Assembly (NCBI GenBank): GCA_963819685.1
Contig: CAWFXI010000003.1
Coordinates: forward strand, 434,001-498,000
Source of the DNA: CAIUGU01 sp963819685
Lineage (GTDB): Bacteria > Pseudomonadota > Gammaproteobacteria > Steroidobacterales > Steroidobacteraceae
Direction: 5' to 3'
Length of the DNA: 64,000 nucleotides
Of the stretch, positions 26,033 through 33,662 are shown in pieces (positions within the stretch are counted from its first letter, which is position 1; every line of letters starts with the position of its first letter). The notes beneath the pieces were generated by a model. That model had not been told where the DNA came from, did not search any database, and was given only the letters and a program-made list of their open reading frames with translations. The position numbers were made by a program, and so were the translations under genes.

Positions 26033-27193
26033 TTACTGGCGATTCGATCGCACAAGGAGGCCACGTGCCGCGGATCGGACCCGGGGATCCGACATACGGT
26101 AAACGCTGCGGTCCAGCAGATAGTGCACGAACCCCGTGGCGAAGCCGGCGGCGACCAATGCGGGCACCCACGAAGAAGTGCGCAATCCCTCCACGGCGGC
26201 GCCGAAAATCACGTCGCCGTAGTAGGTGCCCCCCTGTCGGTTGGCTTCGACCTCGAAAATCGGCAGCAACAGTATTGACAGAATTGCGAGAACGAGCACG
26301 AGGGCCCATGGCCGTGCATTGATTGCATGCAAGATGCGTCGGACAGTGCCGCGTGCTGGAGCCACCGCTGCACCTGGGACCCGGGAAGCGAGACCCGTTG
26401 CGAGGATCCAGTGCTGTGAAGTCCAGATCACAAGGAAGAGAAAGAGGCTCCGGGGCTGAAGAGCGATGGCGACCATGGCTGCAAGCCCCACAATGTAAAG
26501 CACGCGCGGCAGGGAGCGGCGCGGAGCGCGCGCCTCCGCAACCAGCATGACGGTTGTCGCGACAAACAACACGAGCATCGCGGCTTCGCGGATACCTTCC
26601 TGCTTCGATGCGAGCCAGGCAGAGACAGGCCAGCCGGTGAGCCATTGATCCTGGTAGGCAACGGACCCCGCCAGGATGTCGGCCAGGAAAATCAGGGCGC
26701 CCCCGACGGCCAGAGCAAATAGCCGATCAAGACGTCTCGTGTGTGGGCAGCCCGTGCGCTCAGCCCGCATCCGGTAAAGAGACAGGGCGCCGAAATGCTG
26801 TGCCGCAAAGTGGTACGTCACCAACGTATAGTCGAGTATCGCCATGCCTACAACGCGCTCCCCGCGAGTCCAAGGCAATGCCGTATCGGCCGGCAGGAAG
26901 ACAGAAAAGCAGGCGACCGTCACCAGCAGCGGGAGCACAACGAAGCGAATCGGGTCACTACGAAGCAGCGGCCGGTAGCTTTCAGTGCAGTAGACGAGCC
27001 ACGTACTGCCCATGCGATGCCCGATCCAGAACAACGCAGTTAGCCCGAGATACAGGGTATCGAGCGGGCTGGATTTCTGATCCGAATAGCCATGCGCCAG
27101 CCACAGGGCGAGGGGCACGAGCCAGAGCGCGTTGAGCATCCAGACCCCGTCCCAGACCGGGCCACGCACCCAAGTAGACGAGCGGGTCGTCAT
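26033..27193 (-). CDS. polytopic membrane protein with conserved His motifs, unknown function
   Basis: 386 residues with about ten hydrophobic segments. Histidine-bearing motifs lie at helix ends: FWIGHRMGSTWLVYC, TYHFAAQHFGALSLYRMR, VIWTSQHWILATGLA and GFVHYLLDRSVYRMSDP near the C-terminus. Regularly placed His residues in membrane helices can indicate a metal-dependent lipid-modifying or haem enzyme, but I cannot match this to a named family. Convergent with the 25532 gene and divergent from the WEG gene at 27358. The GC content and codon choice look like those of its neighbours. Confidence 0.72.
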   Translation of the reverse strand: MTTRSSTWVRGPVWDGVWMLNALWLVPLALWLAHGYSDQKSSPLDTLYLGLTALFWIGHRMGSTWLVYCTESYRPLLRSDPIRFVVLPLLVTVACFSVFLPADTALPWTRGERVVGMAILDYTLVTYHFAAQHFGALSLYRMRAERTGCPHTRRLDRLFALAVGGALIFLADILAGSVAYQDQWLTGWPVSAWLASKQEGIREAAMLVLFVATTVMLVAEARAPRRSLPRVLYIVGLAAMVAIALQPRSLFLFLVIWTSQHWILATGLASRVPGAAVAPARGTVRRILHAINARPWALVLVLAILSILLLPIFEVEANRQGGTYYGDVIFGAAVEGLRTSSWVPALVAAGFATGFVHYLLDRSVYRMSDPRVRSAARGLLVRSNRQ

Positions 27194-27357
27194 GGCGCCG
27201 AAACAGAATTATCGAGATTCAAATGCATCCTCCGCGCTCAGAATGGCAAAGGCTCAACTCCGATACCATAGTCCGCTCGTACGTCGGACCGGCAGCGCTT
27301 TCCATTCCTTTATACTGCCGCGTGACCGCAGCCGGGGACGCAATATTTGGGGGAGTC

Positions 27358-28146
27358 GTGATTCGCCATCGGACTTTGGTTCAGTTGTGCCAGGTGTGGT
27401 TGCTTGGCGCACTCTGCGCAGCGGGCGGTGCGAGCGCAGCCGCAGCGGTCCAGTCGGCCGCCGCTAGCCGCACCTATCCTGACTGGAGCGGAGTATGGGA
27501 ACCCACGGATGGACTGCGATTCACGCGCCCTGGTGGCAAACCCAATCCGCCGCCGCTGACTCCTGAATACGCCGCGATTTACAAAGTGTCCACTGACGCC
27601 GCTGCGGCGGGCCGGCCTGTCAGCGATCCCACCGCGGCCTGCATCTGGCCCGGCATGCCCAGGGTGATCGCCAACCCGTACCCTAACGAGGTACTGGTTC
27701 AGGATGGGCGAGTGACGATCGTCCATGAGTACATGAGCCAGGTGCGGCGGATCTGGACTGATGGCCGCGGCCACCCGGAAGACCTCGAGCCCAGCTTCAA
27801 CGGCCATTCCATTGGACGCTGGGAAGGCGACACGCTGGTCGTCGAGACAGTGGGCCTGCGGGACGACACGAGGATCGAGGCCTCCGGCATCCCCCACAGC
27901 GCACAGCTCAAAGTGCGGGAACGAATCCGGCTGATCGGGCCCGACAAGCTCGAGAACGAAGTCACCATGATCGATCCGCTCGCCTTCACCACACCCTGGG
28001 TGACGACGCTTCAGTACACGCGCCACCGCGACTGGCAGATCCTGGAATTTGTCTGCGCGGAGAACAATCGCAACCCGGTTTCGATCAGTGGCAAGACACT
28101 CACGCTTGGGCCTGACGGCAAGCCAATCGATAAGGAACAGCAATGA
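27358..28146 (+). CDS. secreted protein of unnamed 'WEG' family (short subtype), coupled to a MetE-like gene
   Basis: About 262 residues, closest in this window to the protein at 20833. GTG 27358 is chosen because the residues after it (IRHRTLVQLC then a hydrophobic run ending GGASA) align with the 20833 signal peptide; a GGGGGAG lies close upstream. The frame is open further up to 27223. Conserved parts include SRTYPDWSGVW, CIWPGMPRVI, VHEYMSQVRRIWTDGR, FNGHSIGRWEGDTLVVETVG, TTPWVTT and FVCAENNRNPVS. A TATACT at 27311-27316 may be the -10. Instead of DUF6152, its stop overlaps (ATGA) a MetE-like gene. Confidence 0.76.
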   Translation: MIRHRTLVQLCQVWLLGALCAAGGASAAAAVQSAAASRTYPDWSGVWEPTDGLRFTRPGGKPNPPPLTPEYAAIYKVSTDAAAAGRPVSDPTAACIWPGMPRVIANPYPNEVLVQDGRVTIVHEYMSQVRRIWTDGRGHPEDLEPSFNGHSIGRWEGDTLVVETVGLRDDTRIEASGIPHSAQLKVRERIRLIGPDKLENEVTMIDPLAFTTPWVTTLQYTRHRDWQILEFVCAENNRNPVSISGKTLTLGPDGKPIDKEQQ

Positions 28147-29252
28147 CCAAACCCGTTTTCCGCGCCGATCATATCGGCAGTCTGCTGCGACCGGCTGAAC
28201 TACTGGCTGCGCGGGAGGCAAAGGCCAGTGGCCGTTTGTCACTCGAACAGCTGCGTGAAGTGGAGAACCGATCCGTGTTGGACGCGCTTGCAATGCAAAG
28301 GAGTGTCGGCCTGCCGATCCTGTCGGACGGCGAGATGCGGCGCGAAAACTGGTACCTGGGACCCATGGACGCGATCGAAGGACTCGAGCTCATTGAAACC
28401 AGAATGACCTGGCACAACGTGGATGGCAGCGACGCCGAAGTGATCTCTCCGGCGGCAGTGGCCTGCGGCAAACTGAAGGCTCGCGGCCGGTTCACCGAGG
28501 TCGAGAGCCGGTTCCTTGCCGAAAAGGCCGGGCGACCCTACAAGATCACGATGCCGAGCCCCGGGTTTGCAGCGATGTACTTCCAGCCGGGCAGGGCAGC
28601 GGGAATTTACGATCGGCTCGACCAGTTGATGCCGGACGTGATCTCCATCTGGATCAAGGAGTGTGCCGGTCTGGTTGCAGATGGTGCTTCGTACATCCAG
28701 TTCGACGAGGGGTTCACCCTGTTTACCGCTCATGGCTGGAAGGAACGGATCGAGCAGATGGGCACGACCAGTGAGGCCATGCTGGCTGGAGTGATCGCTG
28801 CGGAAAACGCCGTCTGGGACACGCTCCCCGGGGACAAGGTGGTCCGCTCCATTCACATCTGTCAGGGCAATTCACAGAGTCGCTATGCGTCAAGCGGCAG
28901 TTACGAGTTCCTCGCCGAGCGGGTCTTCAACGGGCTGCATGTCGATCGCTTTCTGCTGGAATACGACAGTGAACGCGCAGGTGGCTTCGAACCGCTGCGT
29001 CACATTCCGGCGGGCAAGGTCGCCGTGCTCGGGCTGGTCACGACCAAGGTCGGCAAGCTTGAAACCGAGGACCTGCTGCTGCGTCGGATTGAGGAGGCAA
29101 CGAAGTATTGCCCGATCGAACGACTGGCGCTCAGCCCGCAGTGTGGCTTTGCCTCGTCCAAGGAGGGCAACGACATTGCCCAGGACGAGCAGCGGCGCAA
29201 GCTGGAACTGGTGGTGCGCGTGGCCGAAAAGGTCTGGGGTTCGCTGACCTGA
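28143..29252 (+). CDS. MetE C-terminal domain-like zinc methyltransferase
   Basis: 369 residues, matching only the catalytic barrel of cobalamin-independent methionine synthase (MetE, about 750 residues). The zinc ligands are visible: H238 and C240 (SIHICQGN), E273 (FLLEYD) and C334 (SPQCGFAS). The N-terminus HIGSLLRP is typical of the short MetE-like or epoxyalkane:CoM transferase-like group. It probably moves a methyl or alkyl group to or from a thiol; the acceptor is unknown. Its ATG overlaps the stop of the WEG gene upstream, so the pair is co-translated, unusual company for a methyltransferase. Confidence 0.85.
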   Translation: MTKPVFRADHIGSLLRPAELLAAREAKASGRLSLEQLREVENRSVLDALAMQRSVGLPILSDGEMRRENWYLGPMDAIEGLELIETRMTWHNVDGSDAEVISPAAVACGKLKARGRFTEVESRFLAEKAGRPYKITMPSPGFAAMYFQPGRAAGIYDRLDQLMPDVISIWIKECAGLVADGASYIQFDEGFTLFTAHGWKERIEQMGTTSEAMLAGVIAAENAVWDTLPGDKVVRSIHICQGNSQSRYASSGSYEFLAERVFNGLHVDRFLLEYDSERAGGFEPLRHIPAGKVAVLGLVTTKVGKLETEDLLLRRIEEATKYCPIERLALSPQCGFASSKEGNDIAQDEQRRKLELVVRVAEKVWGSLT

Positions 29253-29273
29253 TCTGGGCGAGGGAACGCAAAC

Positions 29274-30065
29274 CTACTTGAGGCCAAATTGACCGGGAGC
29301 TTTGTTGTTTTCCTCGCAGATGCTCTCGATGAGATCGGTATCAGGAACGAGGTTCCAGGTGAGCTTTGCGTTCCAGGGCTTTGTGTAGGCCTTGGGATCA
29401 TCGATCGTCACATCGATCTCCATACGCCCGATGTTGGGTCGAGTGTATCGTTCCGTGACTTTGATCTGCTCCGTGGCCGGATGCCCCTGCATATCGAGCC
29501 ATGTCTTGCCGTTCTGCCCGATCGTCTCGACAACCAGTGTTTCGCCTTCCCATCGGCCAGTGGAATAACCCATCCACGTCGGCAGCGGATTCTTCGGCAA
29601 TGGACGTCCGTCCATGAATACCTGCCGGTAGATCGTGCGCGACTCGTAGAGGAACACGAGCAGTTCAGGCGTCTGGACCACCTTCAGTCCTTCCGGAATG
29701 TTGTTCTTCTCGGGAATACCGGACGGCAGGCATCGGGCGCCGGGATGATCCTTGCCACCATTGGCCATGCGCTCCTTCAAGACCTCCCGCGCCCAGGGCG
29801 TCAACGGCACATCCTCGGGCCGCATACCGGCAGAAAGGTCACGCAGGTGCCGGGTATCGAGGGGCATCCAGAATCCGGAAAGGTCCGGCTTCCCATCCGC
29901 TGTTTTGCGAGCGGGCGCGTCCATGATCACTTTGCCGTCGGCATCGCGTGGCAGGTTCTTCCAGGGATACGGATCCCACTGGGCATGCGCGACGCCCAGG
30001 GTTGCCGATGCGATCAATAGTCCGGTCAAGGCGATGCGGGCGGCCGGCTTCCGGGTGTCCTTCAT
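29274..30065 (-). CDS. secreted protein of unnamed 'WEG' family (divergent subtype)
   Basis: 263 residues from ATG 30065, with AAAAGGAG upstream and a signal peptide (KPAARIALTGLLIASATLGVAHA). The mature protein starts QWDPYPWKNLPRDADGK, then has PDLSGFW, MRPEDVPLTPWAREVLKERM, a CLPSGIPEKNNIPEGLKVVQTPE segment, YSTGRWEGETLVVETIGQ, VTERYTRPN and ICEENNKAPGQFG. It lacks the GHS of the other copies (YST instead) and forms a third subtype. It converges on the MetE-like gene. Function unknown. Confidence 0.76.
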   Translation of the reverse strand: MKDTRKPAARIALTGLLIASATLGVAHAQWDPYPWKNLPRDADGKVIMDAPARKTADGKPDLSGFWMPLDTRHLRDLSAGMRPEDVPLTPWAREVLKERMANGGKDHPGARCLPSGIPEKNNIPEGLKVVQTPELLVFLYESRTIYRQVFMDGRPLPKNPLPTWMGYSTGRWEGETLVVETIGQNGKTWLDMQGHPATEQIKVTERYTRPNIGRMEIDVTIDDPKAYTKPWNAKLTWNLVPDTDLIESICEENNKAPGQFGLK

Positions 30066-30090
30066 GACGGCTCCTTTTCTAACTGCCCGG

Positions 30091-30120
30091 ATTGTAACCC
30101 TCCGGTTTTGACATCGGCAA
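30091..30120 (-). promoter_or_regulatory. putative promoter of the WEG gene at 29274
   Basis: On the minus strand, TTGCCG (30120-30115) and TACAAT (30096-30091) are separated by 18 bp and end 25 bases before the ATG at 30065. Good match for a sigma-70 site; unverified. Confidence 0.45.
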
Positions 30121-30219
30121 AGGAAACGACGTAGTGTCCCGTTTGCACACGTGACAGAGGAAAGGCTACACCGCTCTGACTGTCGCCAGGCCGTCTGTCG
30201 AACATGGGGGAGGATTGAG

Positions 30220-30705
30220 ATGCAAGCTTGGAAGGCTGCGGCGGCTACAGCCGCTCTGGTAATGATGGGTGCCCCGGTACTAGCGGAAACGCCCGCGCAG
30301 CTCGAGGCGAACAAGAAGATCGTCGTCGATATGTACACCCAGGGCCTGCAGAAGCGGAACATGGCGGTGGTCACCAGCTATCTCGCCGACGACTACATCC
30401 AGCACAATCCGATCGTGCCGACCGGAAAAGCCGGCTTCATAAAATTCTGGACCCCGCGGTGGGCCGATCCCAACGCTCGGCCGCCCGAGATCAACAAGAT
30501 CGAGCTGGTGATGGCGGAGAAGGACCTTGTCACCATCATCTTCAAACGACCCCAGCCCGATCCGGATCAGCCCGGTAAGACCTACGATACCTACTGGTTC
30601 GACACTTTCAGAGTCAACAACGGCAAGATTACCGAGCACTGGGACGCCCTGATCAAGGCCCCGCCGGGCTCTCCTGTCTCGGGCGGTCCGCCCGCCGGAC
30701 GTTAG
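30220..30705 (+). CDS. exported SnoaL-like (NTF2-fold) protein
   Basis: 161 residues, ATG 30220 after GGGGGAGG, signal peptide AAAATAALVMMGAPVLAE. The rest is a SnoaL-like alpha+beta barrel: ANKKIVVDMYTQGLQ, YLADDYIQHNPIVPTGKAGFIKF, YWFDTFRVNNGKITEHWD. The QHNP and EHWD motifs are typical of the predicted aldol-type SnoaL group (COG4922). Its substrate is unknown. It lies 130 bp before a LigB-type dioxygenase on the same strand. A related gene is cut by the right edge of the window at 63660. Confidence 0.82.
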   Translation: MQAWKAAAATAALVMMGAPVLAETPAQLEANKKIVVDMYTQGLQKRNMAVVTSYLADDYIQHNPIVPTGKAGFIKFWTPRWADPNARPPEINKIELVMAEKDLVTIIFKRPQPDPDQPGKTYDTYWFDTFRVNNGKITEHWDALIKAPPGSPVSGGPPAGR

Positions 30706-30834
30706 ATCCGCGAGACTTCGGTACTCAACAGCGACAGGTTCACTCTCGGTGTTCAATGTGTGAGGCAAGGATGCCTCATGCTGCGCATCGCGGATCTGAA
30801 CTCATATCGCGTCCGGTCAACACTCCTCGGGACC

Positions 30835-31635
30835 ATGACGATGCAACAGACATTGCCGACGTTTTTCATTTCCCACGGTGGCGGGCCGTGGCCGTGGGTC
30901 GCGCAGATGCGTCCGATGTTTGCCAGTCTCGAGCGGTGGCTGTCCGCGTTGCCGGGTACGTTGCCGGCACCGCCGAAGGCTGTGGTGCTCGTCACTGCCC
31001 ACTGGGAAGAGCCTGAATTCACAGTGGGCAGCGGCGAACAACCACCCATGCTGTATGACTACTCCGGCTTTCCGCCAAACACCTATCAGATCAAGTATCC
31101 CGCGCCAGGTTCGCCTCAAGTGGCTGCGCGCGTGCAGGAGCTGCTGACCGCGGCGGGCATTCGCAGTCGAACCAATGGCGTGCGGGGATTCGACCATGGC
31201 ACCTTCGTGCCATTGGCGCTCATCTATCCGCAAGCAAACATTCCCGTCGTGCAGCTGTCGCTCAAGAGGGGCCTGGATGCGACAGAGCATCTGCACATGG
31301 GCGTGGCCCTCGAGCCGCTGCGCCATGAAGGCATACTGATCATCGGCAGCGGCAGCACCTATCACAACCCGCGCGCCTTCAGCGGTGGCGGCGATCCCCT
31401 GTCCCGGGTGTTTGAACAGTGGTTGACTGGCGCCGTCACGAATCCTGATGTGAAGCAGCGCAACCAGCAGCTTGCAAACTGGGAAGCCGCCCCCGGAGCG
31501 CGAGCCACGCATGTGACCGAGGAGCACCTGATTCCTCTGATGGTTGCAGCCGGCGCGGCCGGCAATGACCTCGCCCGGCGGGAATTGCTCGAAGAGGTGA
31601 TAGGTCTGGTGACGGCATCGTACCGGTTCGGCTAG
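30835..31635 (+). CDS. LigB-family extradiol dioxygenase (YgiD/DOPA-dioxygenase type)
   Basis: 266 residues. The class III extradiol enzymes of this type open catechol rings, for example of DOPA or aromatic acids, using a non-haem metal. Metal and active-site regions are visible: FFISHGGGPWPW near the N-terminus, LVTAHWEEPEF, GVRGFDHGTFVPLALIYP and SGSTYHN. ATG 30835 begins just before the first conserved strand; ATG 30841 is also possible, and the frame runs open upstream to 30760. Together with the enzyme at 7084 this gives two unrelated ring-cleavage folds in the window. Confidence 0.85.
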   Translation: MTMQQTLPTFFISHGGGPWPWVAQMRPMFASLERWLSALPGTLPAPPKAVVLVTAHWEEPEFTVGSGEQPPMLYDYSGFPPNTYQIKYPAPGSPQVAARVQELLTAAGIRSRTNGVRGFDHGTFVPLALIYPQANIPVVQLSLKRGLDATEHLHMGVALEPLRHEGILIIGSGSTYHNPRAFSGGGDPLSRVFEQWLTGAVTNPDVKQRNQQLANWEAAPGARATHVTEEHLIPLMVAAGAAGNDLARRELLEEVIGLVTASYRFG

Positions 31636-31749
31636 TGACGTCGATCAGTTCCAGTCCACCTCGATAGTATTCTCCGCATTCGCACCGGTTAAGCGACTCC
31701 AGCAATTGGCTGGGCAGGTGCACCCTTGTCTGGTCGATGGTGATGCAGG

Positions 31750-32245
31750 GATGCGCGCCGTGCCAGAAGTCTGTCGATTCCTGGGCAATCGTGATCACAA
31801 TGCATTTCAATCATCACAATCTTCGCCTTCACCGCTACGAAGCGTTTGGGCGGTCAGTGACGCTGCTCATGTAATCCGCATGCTGTTCGCCTTGCCGGCT
31901 GTTCTGACGCTTGCATGAGTGGGCCGTGCACAGCCGGAACCGCAAGCTGGATGACGCGTCGCAGACAAGTTCTCGCAAATGATCTGCGGTCTAGGTGCTT
32001 TTCGGGCTGACTTACCTCTCAGGTTTTCTCGACTTCTGGGCGTTTGCGGTATCTCGGATGCATCAGGGCAAGTCACTTCGAACGCTTCATCCTTGACGAC
32101 CTCGCCCGATCGTCATCGAGCTGCTCGGCCTGAAGCCTTCGCTGCCTGCCATGTCGAAATGGATACCGTAGTCTGGGATAACGGCTTCGATCTGGCGCCG
32201 GAATCTCTCGGTGCAGTCCGGCAGCGGCTTGACTTGTCCGGCTGA
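31750..32245 (+). pseudogene. probable relic of a DUF4160-DUF2442 gene pair
   Basis: No intact frame exists here, but fragments read like the two small proteins that often sit together as a putative toxin-antitoxin-like pair. PEVCRFLG (from about 31760) joins in a second frame to IVITMHFNHHN, resembling the DUF4160 N-terminus. About 350 bp later PEAFAACHVEMDTVVWDNGFDLAPESL (to about 32215) matches the DUF2442 C-terminus. The rest is too decayed to align. Called on short motifs only. Confidence 0.4.
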
Positions 32246-32601
32246 GACGGCTCGCTGCGGTCAGCCTGCTGTGTATTCTCGTATTCAGGCCACGAGGTCA
32301 TCGCGACTCGAACGGCGCGGACACCTGGTATCATGAGCGCCAGGAACTCGTGTTCGCCGCGCAGTAGCTATCGTGGTTCTGTTCGCGAGCTGGCGAGGTC
32401 GGATTTGCGTTGCGCGTTGGAATATGCGTCGTACAGGCCGGTGGCCACGCATTGCGGCCTATGGACTCGCATTACCGTGCATTGGGCGTTCACTCGTGCT
32501 GCGGCGCACTGCAGGCGGCAGACGGTGGCGCCACCTGTAGCTCTGCTACGCTCGCTACTGAACGCCACTCTGTGTACTTTGCCAGTACTAGATGAATCAT
32601 G

Positions 32602-33214
32602 CGATGACAGCGATACGAACGATCGGACGCCGGACTCAGGCGCAGACCGCGACGCCCGTCGGCGAGACTTTCTGATCAAGACTACTCGCGCATTGCGCTG
32701 GGATGATTGGCTGCAACAGCAGTTCACTTTCTCGCATCGTGGAATCGCACATCGGCTACAAGGCTCGCGGGCTGCACCGTAGTCATCGATCTGGCGAAGA
32801 TCGAACCTGGCGCCGGTCTCAAGCTGCTCTGGAGAGGCACACCCATGTGGGTGATAAACGAACTTCGGCAATCTCTGCAGGCCTGGCACGTGTCGCGGGA
32901 CTACTGAAGGATCCTGACTCGCTCGAGTCAATACAGCCTCCGTATGCGCAAAACGCATTGCGAGCCCGACGAGCGGACGTGATGGTGATTACGGCAGTCT
33001 GCACGCACCTTAGCTGTCTGCCGGAATTCAAATCGATGTCAGATGCTGATCTGGGCGCTGACCTGGACAGCGGATTCTTCTGCGCATGTCATGGCTCTCG
33101 CTACGATTCCGCAGGACGGGTGCTTAAGGGCTCTCCTGCGCCAACAAATCTTCCTGTTCCAAGCTACTACTTTCCGACGATGCGACTCTCGTCATCGGGG
33201 CTGATGCTGCTTGA
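32602..33214 (+). pseudogene. petA: decayed ubiquinol-cytochrome c reductase Rieske subunit
   Basis: A Rieske iron-sulfur subunit of the cytochrome bc1 complex can be followed through four frames. First comes NDRTPDSGADRDARRRDFLIKTT (N-terminus before the membrane anchor), then AATAVHFLASWNR...CTVVIDLAKIEPG...LLWRGTPMWVI. Next is LLKDPDS...MVITAVCTHLSCLPEF...GFFCACHGSRYDSAGRVLKGSPAPTNLPVP, then SDDATLVIGADAA ending at TGA 33212. Breaks fall near 32695, 32862 and 33172. Both cluster-binding boxes (CTHLSC, CACHGS) survive. No petB or petC follows, so an intact bc1 operon must lie elsewhere if the organism respires through it. Confidence 0.8.
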
Positions 33215-33662
33215 GAGCAGCATGCTTTGCCGGAAGACACGCAACCTACGGGCGACGTATCAAGCCGAGATGCGCCAATGTCGTCGGGCACCCTCCGACG
33301 AAGATGGCATTGACCTTTACAGGTAACAATCGGTCAGCCCGCTCCCCTGTGCACGTCCTGATGTACTGCCGACTTCGAGCTCAACCGATACTACCAATGT
33401 TGTATTGCAACCTGTGGTATCGCTGACAGCTCGGTAGTAACAGGTCAATCAACGCTTCTCCAGGCCGGCACGGCTTCCGAGACCCCTCACCAACCCTCTC
33501 CCTGGAAGGGAGGGGGAAGAGGCACGCCCTGATGGATGTGCCTTGCCATCCATGGCCGGCACCGGTCACGATTTCATGATGAAGCTAGCCGTTCGTCGCC
33601 AGGCTGGCTTCTGCGGAAAGGCGCGATTATCCTTCCTAGTCCTCACGCTGCCCGGGGGGATC
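33215..33662. other. non-coding stretch with a REP-like repeat
   Basis: No supported gene. Around 33480-33525 the text CTCACCAACCCTCTCCCTGG followed by AAGGGAGGGG resembles a dispersed repeat common in proteobacterial intergenic DNA (a CTCACC...CCCTCTCCC motif with an imperfect CTCCC/GGGAG palindrome). The start of the PQQ dehydrogenase gene follows. Confidence 0.35.

Noticed and set aside
28000..28143. SAM riboswitch before the MetE-like gene
   Set aside because: The gene starts inside the stop codon of the preceding gene, so no leader exists there.
31436..31810. 124-residue minus-strand frame with a Cys-containing N-terminal part
   Set aside because: Most of it is antisense to the LigB gene and no family matches; kept only as part of the decayed region.
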